Shown here: positions 1 through 11,895 of the stretch, piece by piece
Layout: each line of letters opens with the position of its first letter
Position numbering within the stretch: the stretch's first letter is position 1
Origin: Saccopteryx bilineata
Taxonomy: Eukaryota > Chordata > Mammalia > Chiroptera > Emballonuridae
Reading direction: 5' to 3'
Length of the DNA: 64,000 bases
Assembly (NCBI RefSeq): GCF_036850765.1
Contig: NC_089496.1
Span: forward strand, 45,622,113 to 45,686,112
Notes under the pieces: generated by a model
Databases searched by the model: none
What the model was told of the DNA's origin: nothing
Seen by the model: only the letters and a program-made list of their open reading frames with translations
Position numbers and translations under genes: made by a program

Positions 1-95
1 GGTTACTGTGAGTGTTAAATGAGTGAATACACTTAAAGTGTTTTGAGCAATGCCTAGCATGCATAGTATATATATAAATATCTTCAATAAATGTT
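1..95 (+). repeat. MIR SINE 3' part
   Basis: The segment has the MIR tail pattern: a gtgagtgttaaatgag block, then an 'agtg..ttgagcaatgcctagca' block, then 'caataaatgtta'. It is cut by the window edge. It is an ancient inactive mammalian SINE. Confidence 0.7.
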
Positions 96-122
96 ACCTT
101 TGAATACACACATATACACATG

Positions 123-163
123 CGCACAAACACACACACACACACACACATACACACACACAC
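123..163. repeat. (CA)n microsatellite
   Basis: Near-pure CA dinucleotide run with a few interruptions (gcg, tac). It generates a meaningless Thr-His open frame. Confidence 0.9.
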
Positions 164-1139
164 GCACTGCCCTGTTGCCTTATTGCCCTCATTCACATCG
201 TCAAGGTCATTCAAGGTCACACCATTTTCTCTTTTCCCCTTTTATTTACTGAAACAATTTATCTGTGTATACCACAGCTCTGTTGAGTTATTCTGCTCCT
301 TTTTAATTCCAAGAATTTAATTCCAAGTAAAATCTTCATGATTCACAATGTGGAATAAAAGTCACGTGCATGAATCTGCCTGCACTTTGCAGTCAGAACA
401 CCTTGCTCTAAGGGCTATGGAATGGGTCCCGCCTGCTTTCTGTCCACTCCATTACCTGGTCTCTGTGGCCTCAGATAAAGTACTTCTCTATGCTTCCTTT
501 CCCTTGCACAATTTGTACTATTAGTGGAGAGTAAAGCCAACAGTAAACACTCCTACACCCTGTTTTAGCTTGATATGATATTTATTTAGTTATCGGTGTC
601 ATAGAAACAACAGCTAGATCAAAGTAGTAACTATGCCTCCAAACACGAAGTCACTGGTGCAAGAGGAGTTCTGGCCAACTTCCAAACTGAACTCATCTTG
701 GAAAGGGTTTTCTTGAAGGCAGAATGTCCCCTAGCTCACTGGAAGTGAGTACGGGAACCGCTGTCGTTGGTGCTGAGATCAGAGACCAGCCTGAGCTGAG
801 GGTAGCCAGCACCATGTAGTGTCTGATTGACCAAGTCCCTTTCCTGGGCTTTTCCTTGTCACCTAAGATGTCAGGACACTATGCCCTACCTCAAGGAATT
901 ATTGTTGGTATTGAGAAACGTATGGGAAAATGTTTTATAAATGTCTTCCTATCTCCTCCTTTCTGTCAAAATTTCAAGAGATCAGCTGAGGTCTATGCAT
1001 TTGGCTGATGAACAGAAGTCAGTACTAGGAAAGATACTTCTTTTCTTCAGCAGTTTCAGAGTCTAGAGATTTACATATAAAGAAAAGGAGCTATTCTGCG
1101 ATGCAGAGTATTTATATGAAGAAACAGAAGCTAGCACTG
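164..1139. other. Unique non-coding DNA
   Basis: I see no recognisable repeat and no credible exon here. Open frames are short and have no protein-like composition. Confidence 0.6.
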
Positions 1140-1260
1140 TGCTGTCAGACCCGGATTCGGGTCCCAGCCTGGCTGCTTTCCTGAGTGGCTTTGTATAAAT
1201 GATTTTACCATTGGACGAGCTAATACAAGGTTTAGTACTCGGTGCTGAGCTGTTGCTGTT
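1140..1260 (+). repeat. MIR-like fragment
   Basis: The order 'tcagacccggattcgggtccc', then a gctgctttcc block, then a ttgtataaatgattt block follows the MIR consensus (core region, then the 'tgggcaagtcactt' area), but it is well diverged. Confidence 0.5.
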
Positions 1261-2154
1261 TAAGGATCACATTTGGAGTGGAAGAGACTAAATTACAGTG
1301 ACAGGGGCAAGTTCCAGCCCATCACAACCTGCCCAGCAAGCATTTTGCCAGGGATGATTTGGGACAGTCCTGTCACCTTGAGGAAAACTCATTTTGGCCC
1401 AGACAGAGGGAATTTTCTAACTTTATTTCTTCACAAAACAAGTCAGAATCAGTAGCCACTGGGTCATTTCCTAGGGGGCCTTTAAACACATTTTGGAAAA
1501 GAGCTCTAGTTGGCATGGTTTTAGGTAGCTTTATACAAGTTTTGTCTGTACTCTAACCTATAAAAACCAAGTTATGAATTTATGAAATGGCATTCAAATT
1601 AGATACATTTAAAAAGTGATTGGGGTCAGACGTGCCTTTTCTCATTTTCTTGGACCGTGACTGCACTGGATTATGAAAGAACATTGTGATTGTGAAACTG
1701 GGGCCTGCTAGCAGTGTATTTTAAGGACAACCAAACCCTCCATCTTCACAACGGTGACCTGGAGGCAGATGAAGCTCTTCAGTTCTCATGGTGGGCACTG
1801 GGGTGCTTCGCTCAAAGCCCGCCCTTCAGGACTGGGGAGCCCAGTCTCCCCGTGCCAGGAGCACAGCTCCCAGCTGAGTTCTCTGGGGACACTGCCATCT
1901 GTGTCAGGGAGCCTGGACAAGGTCCTGCCCTATGCAATGACTAAAAGGAGGACTCAGCCCTTTGCCTGGATTGGGGACAACCCTGAAGGGCTCCAGGGCT
2001 TCCCAGGGAACCTACTGACGTCTTCATGGTGATCACACTTCCCAGGCCCACTTCCTTCACTCCTTTCAGGTGCTGGTTCCAAGAAGACTCCCACGGAGCC
2101 TCCTGTGCAGGGAACCTGACCCCAGACACTTCTCTAGGGCTGTCTGTGTCTGAG
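1261..2154. other. Unique non-coding DNA
   Basis: No repeat recognised. The overlapping open frames at 1714-2032 on the plus strand and 1941-2171 on the minus strand are mutually exclusive and show no domain. Confidence 0.55.
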
Positions 2155-2296
2155 TGGGGGATATTTGGCAATGTCTGGAGGCATTTTCAGTTGTCCTACT
2201 GGTGGAGAGAGGTCATGGAGGCTGTTAATCATCCTACAACACAGAACAAAGAATTATCTGGCCCAAGATGTCAATGATGTGGAAATTAAGAAACCC
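2155..2296 (+). mobile_element. MER20 fragment (hAT-Charlie)
   Basis: The motifs 'atttggcaatgtctgga', 'catcctacaac', 'aacaaagaattatctggccc' and 'gatgtcaat' occur in MER20 order. The 5' end is missing. This is an old non-autonomous hAT transposon; a second copy lies at 62725-62905. Confidence 0.8.
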
Positions 2297-2331
2297 GGGA
2301 TCTTTTGAGAGTGAATCTATATCTCCAAGTA

Positions 2332-2622
2332 CAATGGAGCCTTGAACAAACAGGGGTTATGGTGCTCAATCTTGCATAGTTGAAAACCTGAGTAGGATTT
2401 TTGATTCTAGGATGGCCCTTTGCATCTGCAGTGTTTTCCATCCACAGTTGGGAAACTATGGCTGGGAACCTGTGGTTGGGAATATAAAAATACTCATTTC
2501 CATCTGCAGTTGGTTGAATCTGTAGATACGAAGCCAGTGGATACAAAAATTGACTGTATTTAATGAAAAAATCCATGTGTAAGTGACCGCAGTGCAAACC
2601 CATGTTGTTCAAGAGTCAACTG
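2332..2622 (+). mobile_element. Tigger-type MITE (TcMar)
   Basis: A 291-bp element with inverted ends: the left end reads 'caatggagccttgaacaa' and the right end, reverse-complemented, reads 'cagttgactcttgaacaa'. It is flanked by TA at 2330-2331 and 2623-2624, the target duplication of Tc1/mariner elements. The interior has the 'ggttggttgaatc..ggata' type of repeats known from MER/Tigger MITEs. It has no coding capacity. Confidence 0.75.
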
Positions 2623-2629
2623 TACAAAA

Positions 2630-2998
2630 CCCTGGCTAGTTGGCTCAGTGGTGGAGTGTCAACCTGGCATGTGGAAGTCCCGGGTTTGATTCCCGGCCAG
2701 GGCACATAGGAGAGGCACCCATCTGCTTCTCCACCTTTCCCCCTCTCCTTTCTCTCTCTCTCTCTCTTCCCCTCCTGTAGTCAAGGTTCCATTGGAGCAA
2801 AGTTGGCCCAGGTGCTGAGGATGGCCTTCGTCTCAGGTGCTAGAATGGCTCCAGTTGTAATGAAGCAATTCCCCAGAGGGGCTGAGCATCACCCCCTGTT
2901 GGGCATCTCTGTTGGTGGATCCCGGTTGGGTGCATGCGGGAGTCTGTCTGTCTGCCTCCCACTTCTCACTTCAGAAAAATACAAAAAAAAAAAAAAAA
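2630..2998 (+). repeat. SINE-A copy (diverged)
   Basis: The tRNA-like head (ttggctcagtggtggagtg; B-box-like gggtttgattccc) is followed by a pyrimidine stretch, the 'ccattggagcaaagttggcc' body and a poly(A) tail ending at 2998. It differs from the other copies at many CpG positions, which suggests an older insertion. The CTCF-like core seen in younger copies is degraded here. Confidence 0.9.
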
Positions 2999-3480
2999 GA
3001 GTAAAGGGAAACTGTTCTAAACAGAGGAGTGACATGATCTGACTTATATTTTACAAAATGCTCAGACTGTTTTGTTGAGAAGGATGTTGGGTGGGCAAGA
3101 ATGAAAGCCCACAATCCAGCTTTAGAGAAGGCTGAATTAGACAAGTGCAGTAGCAGTGAGGTAGAATAATTTCAAGATATATTTTTGATAAATCTAATGG
3201 AATTTATTGAAGGTTTGGTTATAGGGGCTGGGTGTGAGGGAAAGCTGGAGATGATTTTTAGGTCTTTGGTTTGAGGAACTGAGTAGAAGATAATGCATTT
3301 ACTAAAATAAGGAAGGAATAAGGTGTGAGGTAGGGATACATTCTGTGGTGAGGAAAGATAAATAATGAGTTTTTTTTAATAGACATTTTAACCATTAAGT
3401 AAGGAAAGCAGAGAAGAGGACAGGAGAGGTCAGGAAGAGAGATGAAAATATGATTGATAAGGAACTGCTCATGCGATAGA
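2999..3480 (+). repeat. Ancient interspersed repeat, family unassigned
   Basis: The phrase 'gaggagtgacatgatctgac' and the later 'gaatttattgaaggtttggtt' and 'tttaggtctttggtttgag' blocks resemble a dispersed old mammalian repeat that I remember but cannot name. Related pieces seem to be present near 11550 and 57600. Confidence 0.4.
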
Positions 3481-4980
3481 AGGAAACTTGTAGCTTGTAA
3501 GGTCAAGGAAGCAAGAGGGAAAAGGAAGCAAGTCAGAGAAACTGATCAGCTGTATCTTACACTGAAGAGAGGGTTAGCAAAATGAGGCAGAGAACGGAAG
3601 TTAGACTCAAAAACTCAGAAAAATGCAACTGCTAAGGAACAGGAAGCTGGGACACTTAGCTTGCTGATGCACAGGCTTTGCACCTTGGCCACAGTCCTTG
3701 GGTTCACAGCAACCTGTTGCAATGGTCCCTAGAGGCAACTTTGAACATTTCCCGCCACTGCCATCTACCTCTACTTCCCTCTCATCTCACCCCAATCGCG
3801 AAGCCCCGAGCTTTCCATCATTCAAAGTGTTTAATACCTTCTTGTAACCAAGAGGATTTCCCCTAATGAAACAGACGGAGAAGGTCGACAGGACCGTGGC
3901 CTTGCTCTAGCTGTGTTCACGGTCCCTTGGGTTGCCTCTTTCCCCCATCATCACGTTGCATATGAGCGGAGCTGCCAGGCATGGCGGAGCACTGCTATGC
4001 AAGTCACTTCACTTGCTTGAGTCTCTATGTGGGTGAAGTGAGAGGCTTGGACTGAGGAGTCTTTAAGGCCTCTTCAGACTCTAATATTGTACAGATCTGA
4101 AGTGGTTCCACATCATTGACCAGCCATGAAAAGCCACATGCCAACCAGTTGTTTGGTCAACTTAGTCCAACCAACACATTTCCCCTTCTTGAATTTACCT
4201 CGAACAGAGAGGCTGCATTATTCCCAGTCAGAGATCCTCAGTCTTGCAGGGTACATTTATTTCTTGCTAATGATCCCTGAAGCTGATTTTGGTTTTAATC
4301 GTGCGAGCCGAGCAAAGCATAGACACTTGGGTTTGTAATAACGACTCTGAAATCAATACAGAGAAACCTTGGGTTGAATGAGACTGCTACCACTCAGTGA
4401 ATCATACTATGCAGTATTTCCTAAAAGATAATGGGTTTCAAAACCAAACATAAATCTTCTGTGACATGTTGGCTATTTGTCATGTGTTCTGGCAGTGGAA
4501 TTACAGCAGCTTCAATAAAATCCATTTGGTGGTTGAGTCGTAGATTAATATCTGATACAATCATGGTCTTAAGACCACAAGAAGTGACGTGCAGGGGTAG
4601 GGAAGCAAGTTTGCAATTATTCTAGGGTTCTAGTAACCCTAATGCCAAAACGTTGGCCTAGAAATTGCGAAAAAGCAATATAATGTAGGTCTTTGAATAT
4701 TAAGCTCTGTAAAGCGATACTATATTCTTCAAATAATAAACATGACTTCCATATGTGACTAAGTATATTAAACACTGCCAACTGTAATGCAAAGCAAATT
4801 GATTTGCATCTGTTTTGTTCACACCATTTTAACTCTGGGCTTCGCACTTGAATCCTTGACACAATTTAATCACCTCTGCATATTTCTCAACTTAGCAGAA
4901 ATATTTTCCCCATGACAAGGAAAATGAAATTGATTTTCTGATTAAATGACTTCGGTTAGTCCTTCTCAGTTAATAGTGCT
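3481..4980. other. Unique non-coding DNA
   Basis: No repeat or gene recognised. It is moderately AT-rich and the open frames are below 85 codons. Confidence 0.55.
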
Positions 4981-4995
4981 TCTCGGTGACAGATG

Positions 4996-5140
4996 AGTCA
5001 GCAACGTTTATTGAGCCCCCACTGGGCAAGAAGTATTTACAAGGTGTTACATGAATCTATAAGAACAATAACTTTGTGGCCTTCCTAACCCATCCATGCT
5101 TGGAATTAAGCAGCTATTTCTGTCCAGATGCCAGGTTAAC
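4996..5140. repeat. Possible MIR/L2 fragment
   Basis: The phrase 'tttattgagcccccactgggcaag' resembles the 'ttattgagcacctactatgtgcca' signature of old L2/MIR elements. It fades after about 60 bp. Confidence 0.35.
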
Positions 5141-5515
5141 ACCTAATTCTCTCAATGTTGTGGAGAAAGGGAACGTTGTCTTGACAACAGTTTGGAAAAA
5201 GTCAAGTAGAAGGATTTACTTAACATAAAACTGCCATTTTAGCAATTGGATATGGATGCCAGCTCTCTATAATTTAAGTCAGTGTCTGGGTAGATACCTC
5301 TTAAAAAAATAATTTAAAATCTGTAATACAGTCATGTTGAAAAAGCTTGAAAAGAACAAAGGGTAGCAGTCAGTATCTTCCTCCCATTCCTTGGGGACCA
5401 CTCTGGCCCCACAGGTGTCTCTAGTTTCCTATATGTCCCCCCAGAGATAGTAATGCATGTAAAAGTCAAAATATATGCATTATTCGTTTTCTCTCTCATT
5501 ATTTAAAAAACATAG

Positions 5516-5843
5516 CTTGACCAGGCAGTGGCGCAGTGGATAGAGCGTCAGACTGGGAAGTGAAAGACCCAGGTTTGATACCCCTAAGGTGGCCAGCTTG
5601 AGCGCAGGCTCATCGGGTTTGAGCAAGGCTCACTAGCTTGGATCCAAGGTCGCTGGCTTGAGCAAGAGGTCACTCAGTCTGCTGTAGCCCCTCTGATCAA
5701 GGCACATATGAGAAATCAATCAATGAAAAACTAAGGTGCCGCAAAGAAGAATTGATGCTTCTCATCTCTCTCCCTTCCTGTCTTTGTGTCCCTGTCTGTC
5801 CCTCTCTCTGTCTCTCTTTGTCTCTGTCACAAAAAAACAAACA
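5516..5843 (+). repeat. SINE-B copy
   Basis: Head: gaccaggcagtggcgcagtgg, then atagagcgtcagactggg. The body repeats units of the form 'gg.cgctggcttgagc'. It continues with 'cacatatgagaaatcaatcaa', a CT-rich run and an A-rich tail. The tRNA-like head is a pol III promoter relic, not a tRNA gene. Confidence 0.9.
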
Positions 5844-5948
5844 AACATAAATGGTGGCACATTTATTGTTCTGAATGTGTTTTTCAGATAATAATGTTCC
5901 TTAGAGATTCTTGCATATTAGCATGAAGAGAAATGTCCTGCTGCATTC

Positions 5949-6437
5949 ACTTTTTAAAATTTTATTGAAGTTATTGGGGTGACACTGGTTAATACAATGA
6001 TATAGGTTTCGGGAGCACAGTTCTACAACACATCATCTGCGTATTGCGTTGTGTGTTCACCACTCCTACTCAAATCTCCCTCCATCACCATTTATTTCTT
6101 CTCTAGCCTCCCCCACCTGCCCCGGCCCTCTTTTCCTTCTGCAGTCCCCCCACTATTGTCTGTGTCTCTTCAGTTTCTTTCCTTTCCTTAGTTCCTTTAC
6201 TTTTTTTTACCTAGCCCTCTCACCACCAACAGCGGTCAGCCTGTTCTCCGTCTCTATGAGTCTGTTTCTATTTTGTTAGTTTATTTGGTTCATTTCATGT
6301 ATAAATGAAATAGTATGGTACTTGTCTTTCTCTGACTGGCTTATTTCACTTAGCAGAATAATCTCCAGGTCCATCCAGGCTGTTGCAAAAGGAAGATTTT
6401 CTTTTTTTTTTTAGTGGCTAAGTAGTATTTCATTGTG
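5949..6437 (-). mobile_element. L1 3' end, minus strand
   Basis: It starts with T-rich sequence and 'attgaagttattggggtgac', the reversed 3' untranslated region of chiropteran L1. It runs to 'ggctaagtagtatttcattgtg', the L1 ORF2/3' UTR border. It is 5'-truncated and non-coding. Confidence 0.8.
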
Positions 6438-6900
6438 TTTTAAATTAAAATATAATGGACATAAAACCCTGTATTAGTCTAAGGTGTACAACATAATGAT
6501 TTGATGTATGTATGTATTGAGAAATAATTACCATAAGTTTAGTTAACACCCATCACCATCCATAGTTACAATTTTTTTTTTCTTGTGATGAGAATCTTTA
6601 AGATATATTCTCTTAGCAACTTCCAAATACACATTTCGTTACTGTTAACTGTAATCGTCATGCTGTGTATCACGGTCTCGGGACTTATTTATCTCATAAC
6701 TGGAAGTTTGTACCTTTTAGTTCCCTTCACCCATTTTGCCCAGTGCCCCACTGCTCTGCCCCTGGCTACCACCCTTCTGTTCTCTGCATCTATGAGTTTA
6801 TTTGTTTGTTTGTTTGGAGTCTACAGATTAAGTGAGATCATCCCCATTCTTTTTCATGATTCCCTAGGATTTCATTGTGTGGAAGTAATGGAGTTTATTT
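6438..6900 (-). mobile_element. Second L1 3' end, minus strand
   Basis: The L1 3' UTR starts again at 'aaattaaaatataatggac' and contains 'ggtgtacaacataatgatttg' and 'gagaaataattaccata'. This shows a separate insertion adjacent to the previous one. Confidence 0.75.
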
Positions 6901-7310
6901 AACCAGGTCCCCATTGATAGATTTGTTTCCTGTCTCTATTACTACAAACCATCTGCAGTAGATAACATTGCAGAAATGTCACTTTTCTTATGTTCTAGTA
7001 TATTGATAGGCATAAATGACTAGAATTGGAATCACCAAGTAACAACTTAGGGTAAATTTTTAATTTTCATAAACATTGTCAAGTTGCCCCCCACAGGGGC
7101 TGTATTAATGTACTTTTCCACCAACAAGGTATGAGAATGCCTGCTTCTACACATCTACTCTAACATAATATGCCATTAAATCAGCCTTTTTGATTTTTGT
7201 CTGTGTGAGAGAGGAAAATTTTATCTCAGTGATTTTGGGGGTTTGGGAACAAGGGTGAATCAAGAGCTGGATCTAGGTAGAACCCAGGTTTCCTGTCATG
7301 TCAGAATTTC
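6901..7310 (-). mobile_element. Older L1 fragment, minus strand
   Basis: The blocks 'aggtccccattgatagatttg', 'gaattggaatcaccaagtaac' and 'gttgccccccacaggggctg' match the region just inside the L1 3' end, but they are diverged. Confidence 0.6.
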
Positions 7311-8312
7311 TTTCTTTTTTAGGGCTGGGTAATATTTCATTGTTTGCATATGCATTTTGCTTATCCATTCATCTGTCAATGGACACTTGGGTTGTTTCTA
7401 TCATTTGGCTATTGTGACTAATGCTGCTATCAACATGAGTGTACAATTATCTTTTTGAGACCCTGTTTCAATTTTGGAGGGTATGTACCAAGAAGTGAAA
7501 AGTTGGATCATATGGTAGTTCTACTTTTCAATTTTTGAGGAACTGCCGTCGTGTTTTCCACAATGGCTGTACCATTTTACATCCTCCCCAACAGTGCGCG
7601 GGGGTTTCCATTACTTTTCATTCTCGCCAACACTTGTTATTATATATATATATATTTTTTGATAGTAGGCATTATAATGCATATGAGGTGGTGTCTCATA
7701 ATTTGAATTTGTATTTCTCGAATGATTAGTGATATTGAACATCTTTTCATGTGTTTATTAGCCATTTTTAATCTTTGGGAAAATATCTATTCAAGTCTTC
7801 TGCCTATTTTATAATCAAGTTGTTTGGTTTTTGTTGTTGAGTTTTAGGAATTCTCTCTATAATTGAGATTTTAATTCTTTATCAGATAGATGCTATACAA
7901 GTATTTTCTCCATTCTGTGTGCTGCCTTTTTACTCCATTGATAGAGTCTTTTGTTGCACAAAATTTTGAAATTTTTATGAAGTTCAATTTATCTATTTTT
8001 TTCTTTGTAACCTGTTCCTTTGGTGTCATATCCAATATGTCATGGCCATATCCAGTGTTGTGAAGCATTTGCCCTGTGTTTTCTTTTAAGAATTTTATAG
8101 TTTTATGCCTTGCATTTAGATCTTTGATTCACTTTGAGTTAATTTTTGCATAGGGTGTTAGATAAGGGTCCAAGTTTATTCTTTTGCATGTGGACCTTCA
8201 GGTTTGTCAGCACATTTGTTGAAAAAGGTTATAATTTTCCCATTGAATGGTCTTGGCATCTGTGTCTAAAATCATTTGACTATATCTGGGAGGGTTTCTT
8301 TCTGATTTCTTT

Positions 8313-8528
8313 TTTTTTTATATTTTTTAAAATGTTCTTTTTTAAAATTATTTTTATTTATGTATTTATTTATTTTAGAGGGGAGGGAGGGAGAGAGAGA
8401 GAGAGAGAAGGGGGGAGGAGCAGGAAGCTTCAACTCCCATATGTGCCTTGACTGGGCAAGGCAGGGGTTTTGAACCGGCAACCTCAGCATTCCAGGTCGA
8501 CGCTTTATCCACTGCGCCACCACAGGTC
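8313..8528 (-). repeat. VES-like SINE in L1
   Basis: Minus orientation: T-rich start, a purine run, then 'catatgtgccttgactgggc' and the reversed head 'cgctttatccactgcgccac'. The duplication ctttctgatttcttt (8298-8312 and 8529-8543) is perfect, so the insertion is younger than the L1. Confidence 0.92.
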
Positions 8529-8593
8529 CTTTCTGATTTCTTTATTCTAATCCATTGATTTCTAAGTCTATGTTTATAACAGTACCACACTGT

Positions 8594-8979
8594 ATTTTTT
8601 ATTTTATTTTTTGTATTTTTCCAAAGTGAGAAGTGGGGGGAGGCAGACAGACAGACTCCTGCATATGCCCGACCGGGATCCACCCAGCATGCCCACTAGG
8701 AGGCTATTCTCTGCCCATTTGGGGTGTTGCTCGGTTGTAACTGGAGCCATTCTAGTGCTTGAGGCGGAGGCCATGGAGCTGTCCTCAGTGCCTCGGCCAT
8801 CTTTGCTCCAGTGGAGCCTTGGCTGCAGGAAGGGAAAAAAGAGATAGAAAGAAAGGAGAGGGGGAAGGGTGGAGAGGCAGATGGGCGCTTCTCCTGTGTG
8901 CCCTGGCACTGGGAATCAAACTTAGAGCTTCTACACGCCGGGCCAATGCTCTACTTTTGAGCCAATTGGCTAGGGCCAG
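8594..8979 (-). repeat. SINE-A copy in L1
   Basis: Minus orientation. The tail and '..tttttgtatttttcc' are at the left and the tRNA-like head ending '..gagccaattggctagggcc' is at the right. A perfect 13-bp duplication agtaccacactgt flanks it (8581-8593, 8980-8992). It is a diverged, older subfamily. Confidence 0.92.
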
Positions 8980-9130
8980 AGTACCACACTGTTTTAATTA
9001 CTATAGCTTTGTAGTAAATTTTGAAGTCAGGAAGTATGAGTCCACATTTGTTCTTAAAGTTGCTGCTGGATTCTATTTGCTAGTATTATATTCAGAATTT
9101 TAAAATATTGAAGGCTACAAACGAGACTGT

Positions 9131-9215
9131 TCTGCCTTTTTCCTTTTCTCCTTTCCTCCTCTTCTCTTTTTCTCCTTCCCTTCCTCTTCCCCTTCCTTCC
9201 TGTTTTCCTTCTGTG
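9131..9215. repeat. Polypyrimidine tract
   Basis: About 85 bp almost wholly C and T ('ccttttctcctttcctcctc'). Low-complexity sequence. Confidence 0.85.
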
Positions 9216-9465
9216 CTAGGTCTTGCATGCTTTTTTCATGAATTCTCTAATAGCCGCATTGTTTTTCTCTGACTCAACTACATCAACATCATGAGAATAT
9301 GCCAGTTATATGTCTATTTAGTCACAAAATTCTAAATGTTTCATCCTGTTTACAAATCACTCCTAATCTGTCCTGAATAAAGAGTATCTCCCGAAGGAAG
9401 CTAGTGAGCTTTTTAAATGGTGCTGCTATTTTAGAGTCTAAGTGCCTAGGCTTTATATAATAGTA
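9216..9465. other. Unique non-coding DNA
   Basis: Nothing recognised. Confidence 0.5.
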
Positions 9466-9610
9466 ATGCATTCAACAAACATTTTTTCCATCTCCGAAGC
9501 ATCAGGGACTATCTTTGATTTGGGGAAGGGAAATACGAAAGATAAGACTTTTTGTTTGGTGAAGACAGAAGATTATATTAGCAATTATTAGGCTGTATGA
9601 TAAGAGCTTT
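9466..9610. repeat. L2-like fragment
   Basis: 'attcaacaaacattttttcc', then 'atcagggactatctttgatt' and 'aagataagactttttgtttg' follow the L2 3' signature ('aacaaatatttattgag.. ggcactgttctagg'), with clear divergence. Confidence 0.5.
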
Positions 9611-11490
9611 GAAAGTCTGCCTAATGTGTACAGTGAGGGGCACCTGGGGTGGAGGTGGGGAAGCTCTTAGGGAAGTCTTCACTGCTGAACCCACCTCCTC
9701 AGTTCCTGTTTCTTGTAATTTATGCTTCTTTACCTAAAATCAGAATTGGCATGCAGCCTCACATCTTGCAAAATCTCTCTCCCCTACTTAATCTTAGTGT
9801 TGTCCCAGGATCCAAGGAACCTCATGTGAGAGTTTCTACTTCCTTTGGAGACACGGACTCCTGAGATAATCTGACGATAGCTTCAGATCTCCTTAGAGCG
9901 TGAGTGGCCTGCCCCAAGCCACAGGCAATGAGCGGTGGAGTCCTCTAAGGATCGATGTGTAGTGTTAAGTAACAAATTTTCCAGGTTCCTGCTGGATCCT
10001 GAGGACAGGTCCCGGGAGACACTGGAGAATCTGAAGCAGAGCCCCTCTGAAGACTCAGAAATTCGGAAGAGGTTAACAAACGCCTTTGCTTTACTCACGG
10101 AGTACAAATCTGAACTCACAAACGGGACTCTTCCCTCTCCACACTGGAGGTCTTTTAAGACTTCCTGAATCCAGCCAGTCTTTATCTTTCTGCTAAAGTT
10201 GCCAACCAAAGCGTCAACTCGTGCCAACTGGTCCCGTGTTAACTTAGGTTATTTTCTTATGTTTGTGCTCCCTCTTGATCTGCATTTGTCCTAAGGAAGA
10301 TTTGCAGTTTTTTGTCACTTTCAAAGGTTCCCTGGACTTACATTTTGTGAGATCTTGAGCTTCAGGAAGATTCTCTGCCAAATTCAATGCAGACTTGGGC
10401 CCTCTTGAGTCCTGGAAAGCGGGGGCGCACCGTCTGACTATCTCACAGGGACAGTGGATGCTGTGTGGTCCGAATTATTTACGGTTACTCTATTTGCTCC
10501 TTAGACACTTCCTTCTTGGAATTGACATCTATGAGAAGCTTACCTGCATTTCATATTGAGCATTTTCCCTCATTTGGGGACATTCTAAATTGGGGGAAAA
10601 AACCCAGCTAATTTTACATACAATTCTGTGACAGTCTATTCTAGGTAAAATGGAATGCTAGCATGCCATTCAAATTTCTTGCTGGAGGATTAGCTACAAT
10701 AGCCAGAGACTAATGTGGCTTTTGGAACACGTTAGTTTACTGCAATTATAAATGTACATGAGTTGATGATTCATGAACTCTCAAATTACACATCTGCATC
10801 TAATTTCATGTTGAAGTGTTTTTAAACCCTCAGAAAAAAAAAAAGATGTTACGAAATGTTTCTGGCTCACTTTTAAAACTGTTCTATTTTTAAAAATTCA
10901 TAATCAAAGGCGAAGAGCCATCTAACACCTTCATATAGAGTTTGATGAGTGGGAAATAAATTTCTTGTAATGTAAGTACTTTGGGCTAAGGGAATTCAGA
11001 GAGAATTTTCTTGACTCTTAAACATATTTTCAATTGCTGTTTTGCATTGATTGACTTAAGATGGAAACAAATGTGACAAAAATACAGTGCAGAGGACAGC
11101 GTAGATCACCCCCACGGTCATCACTCGCTCCATCTTGGCCGGCACTGCTTAGCATCTTAATTATGTAGGATTCTTCCGGCCAGAAGAGAGAGATCCTGCT
11201 GGAGTCAGAAATTCAAACAAGCACTTTGCCACTGGGTGGCACAATTGGAAGTCTGTAAAGAGATCAGGCTTTAAAAGAACTCTTTTACCTCCCTCCTGAG
11301 GACTGGGATTTATAAACACAAAAGCGGCGGCCCATTGTGCTTGCTTCTTTTATTAGGGATTGTTTATAAAAGTGAGGAAGTCTGTGGCCTTTCAAAGAGT
11401 GTGGCTTTCACATTGGAAGTCTTTGTATTGTTATTCTATACGAAATTAACAGGAATACGTTTCAGTTTATCTTTTTTTTTTTTTTTTTTT
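9611..11490. other. Unique non-coding DNA
   Basis: I recognise no repeat over most of this 1.9 kb. Opposing frames at 9883-10227 (minus) and 9935-10168 (plus) overlap completely and neither resembles a known protein. A T-run of more than 20 ends the block (about 11470-11493). Confidence 0.5.
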
Positions 11491-11610
11491 TTTTATCTGG
11501 TTAATGTAAGTAAGTGGTGGAGCAAGAGGCAGATTTTGGACCTGGTTACAAACTTGTATGAAGGGGCTCTGACTTTATTCTCTAGGATGGTAGGCTCCTA
11601 TTGCGTGTAG

Positions 11611-11790
11611 CTATTTACATTTAAACTCAAACTGATTAAAATGAAATAAATTAAAATTTCGGGCCCTCAGTCACACTAGCCACATTGCAATTACTCCATC
11701 CATCGCCTCATGTGACTAGTGGCTACTGTATTCTACAACGCAGACAGAGAACATTTTCATTACCACAGAAAGTTCTATTGGACAGGGCTG
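11611..11790 (+). mobile_element. hAT-type MER element fragment
   Basis: 'ctcagtcacactagccacatt', 'catgtgactagtggctactg' and 'agaaagttctattggacagg' form the characteristic 3' half of an old MER hAT element in which 'catgtggctagtggctaccgtattggacag' ends the consensus. The exact name is not assigned. Confidence 0.6.
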
Positions 11791-11895
11791 ATAATATTCT
11801 TTTCTTCTCGTCCTCAAAAGAATAGAGAAATAATGGATGCTTTCTGCCTATGCTATCTCACATCCTTGGGAACCAATATACATTTAAAACATTTT

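Larger units (their letters stand above)
7311..9105 (-). mobile_element. L1 ORF2 3' region, minus strand, split by two SINEs
   Basis: Continuous reversed L1 sequence: 'gggctgggtaatatttcattg', 'tccattcatctgtcaatgga', 'gaggaactgccgtcgtgtttt', 'ttttgttgcacaaaattttg' and 'actatagctttgtagtaaatt'. Two SINE insertions at 8313-8528 and 8594-8979 interrupt it, and each duplicates a short piece of L1 sequence. Stop codons break every frame. Confidence 0.85.

Noticed and set aside
5580..5700. Regularly repeated short units that could suggest a CRISPR-like array
   Set aside because: The units belong to the SINE-B body, are imperfect and occur in all SINE-B copies. The genome is mammalian.
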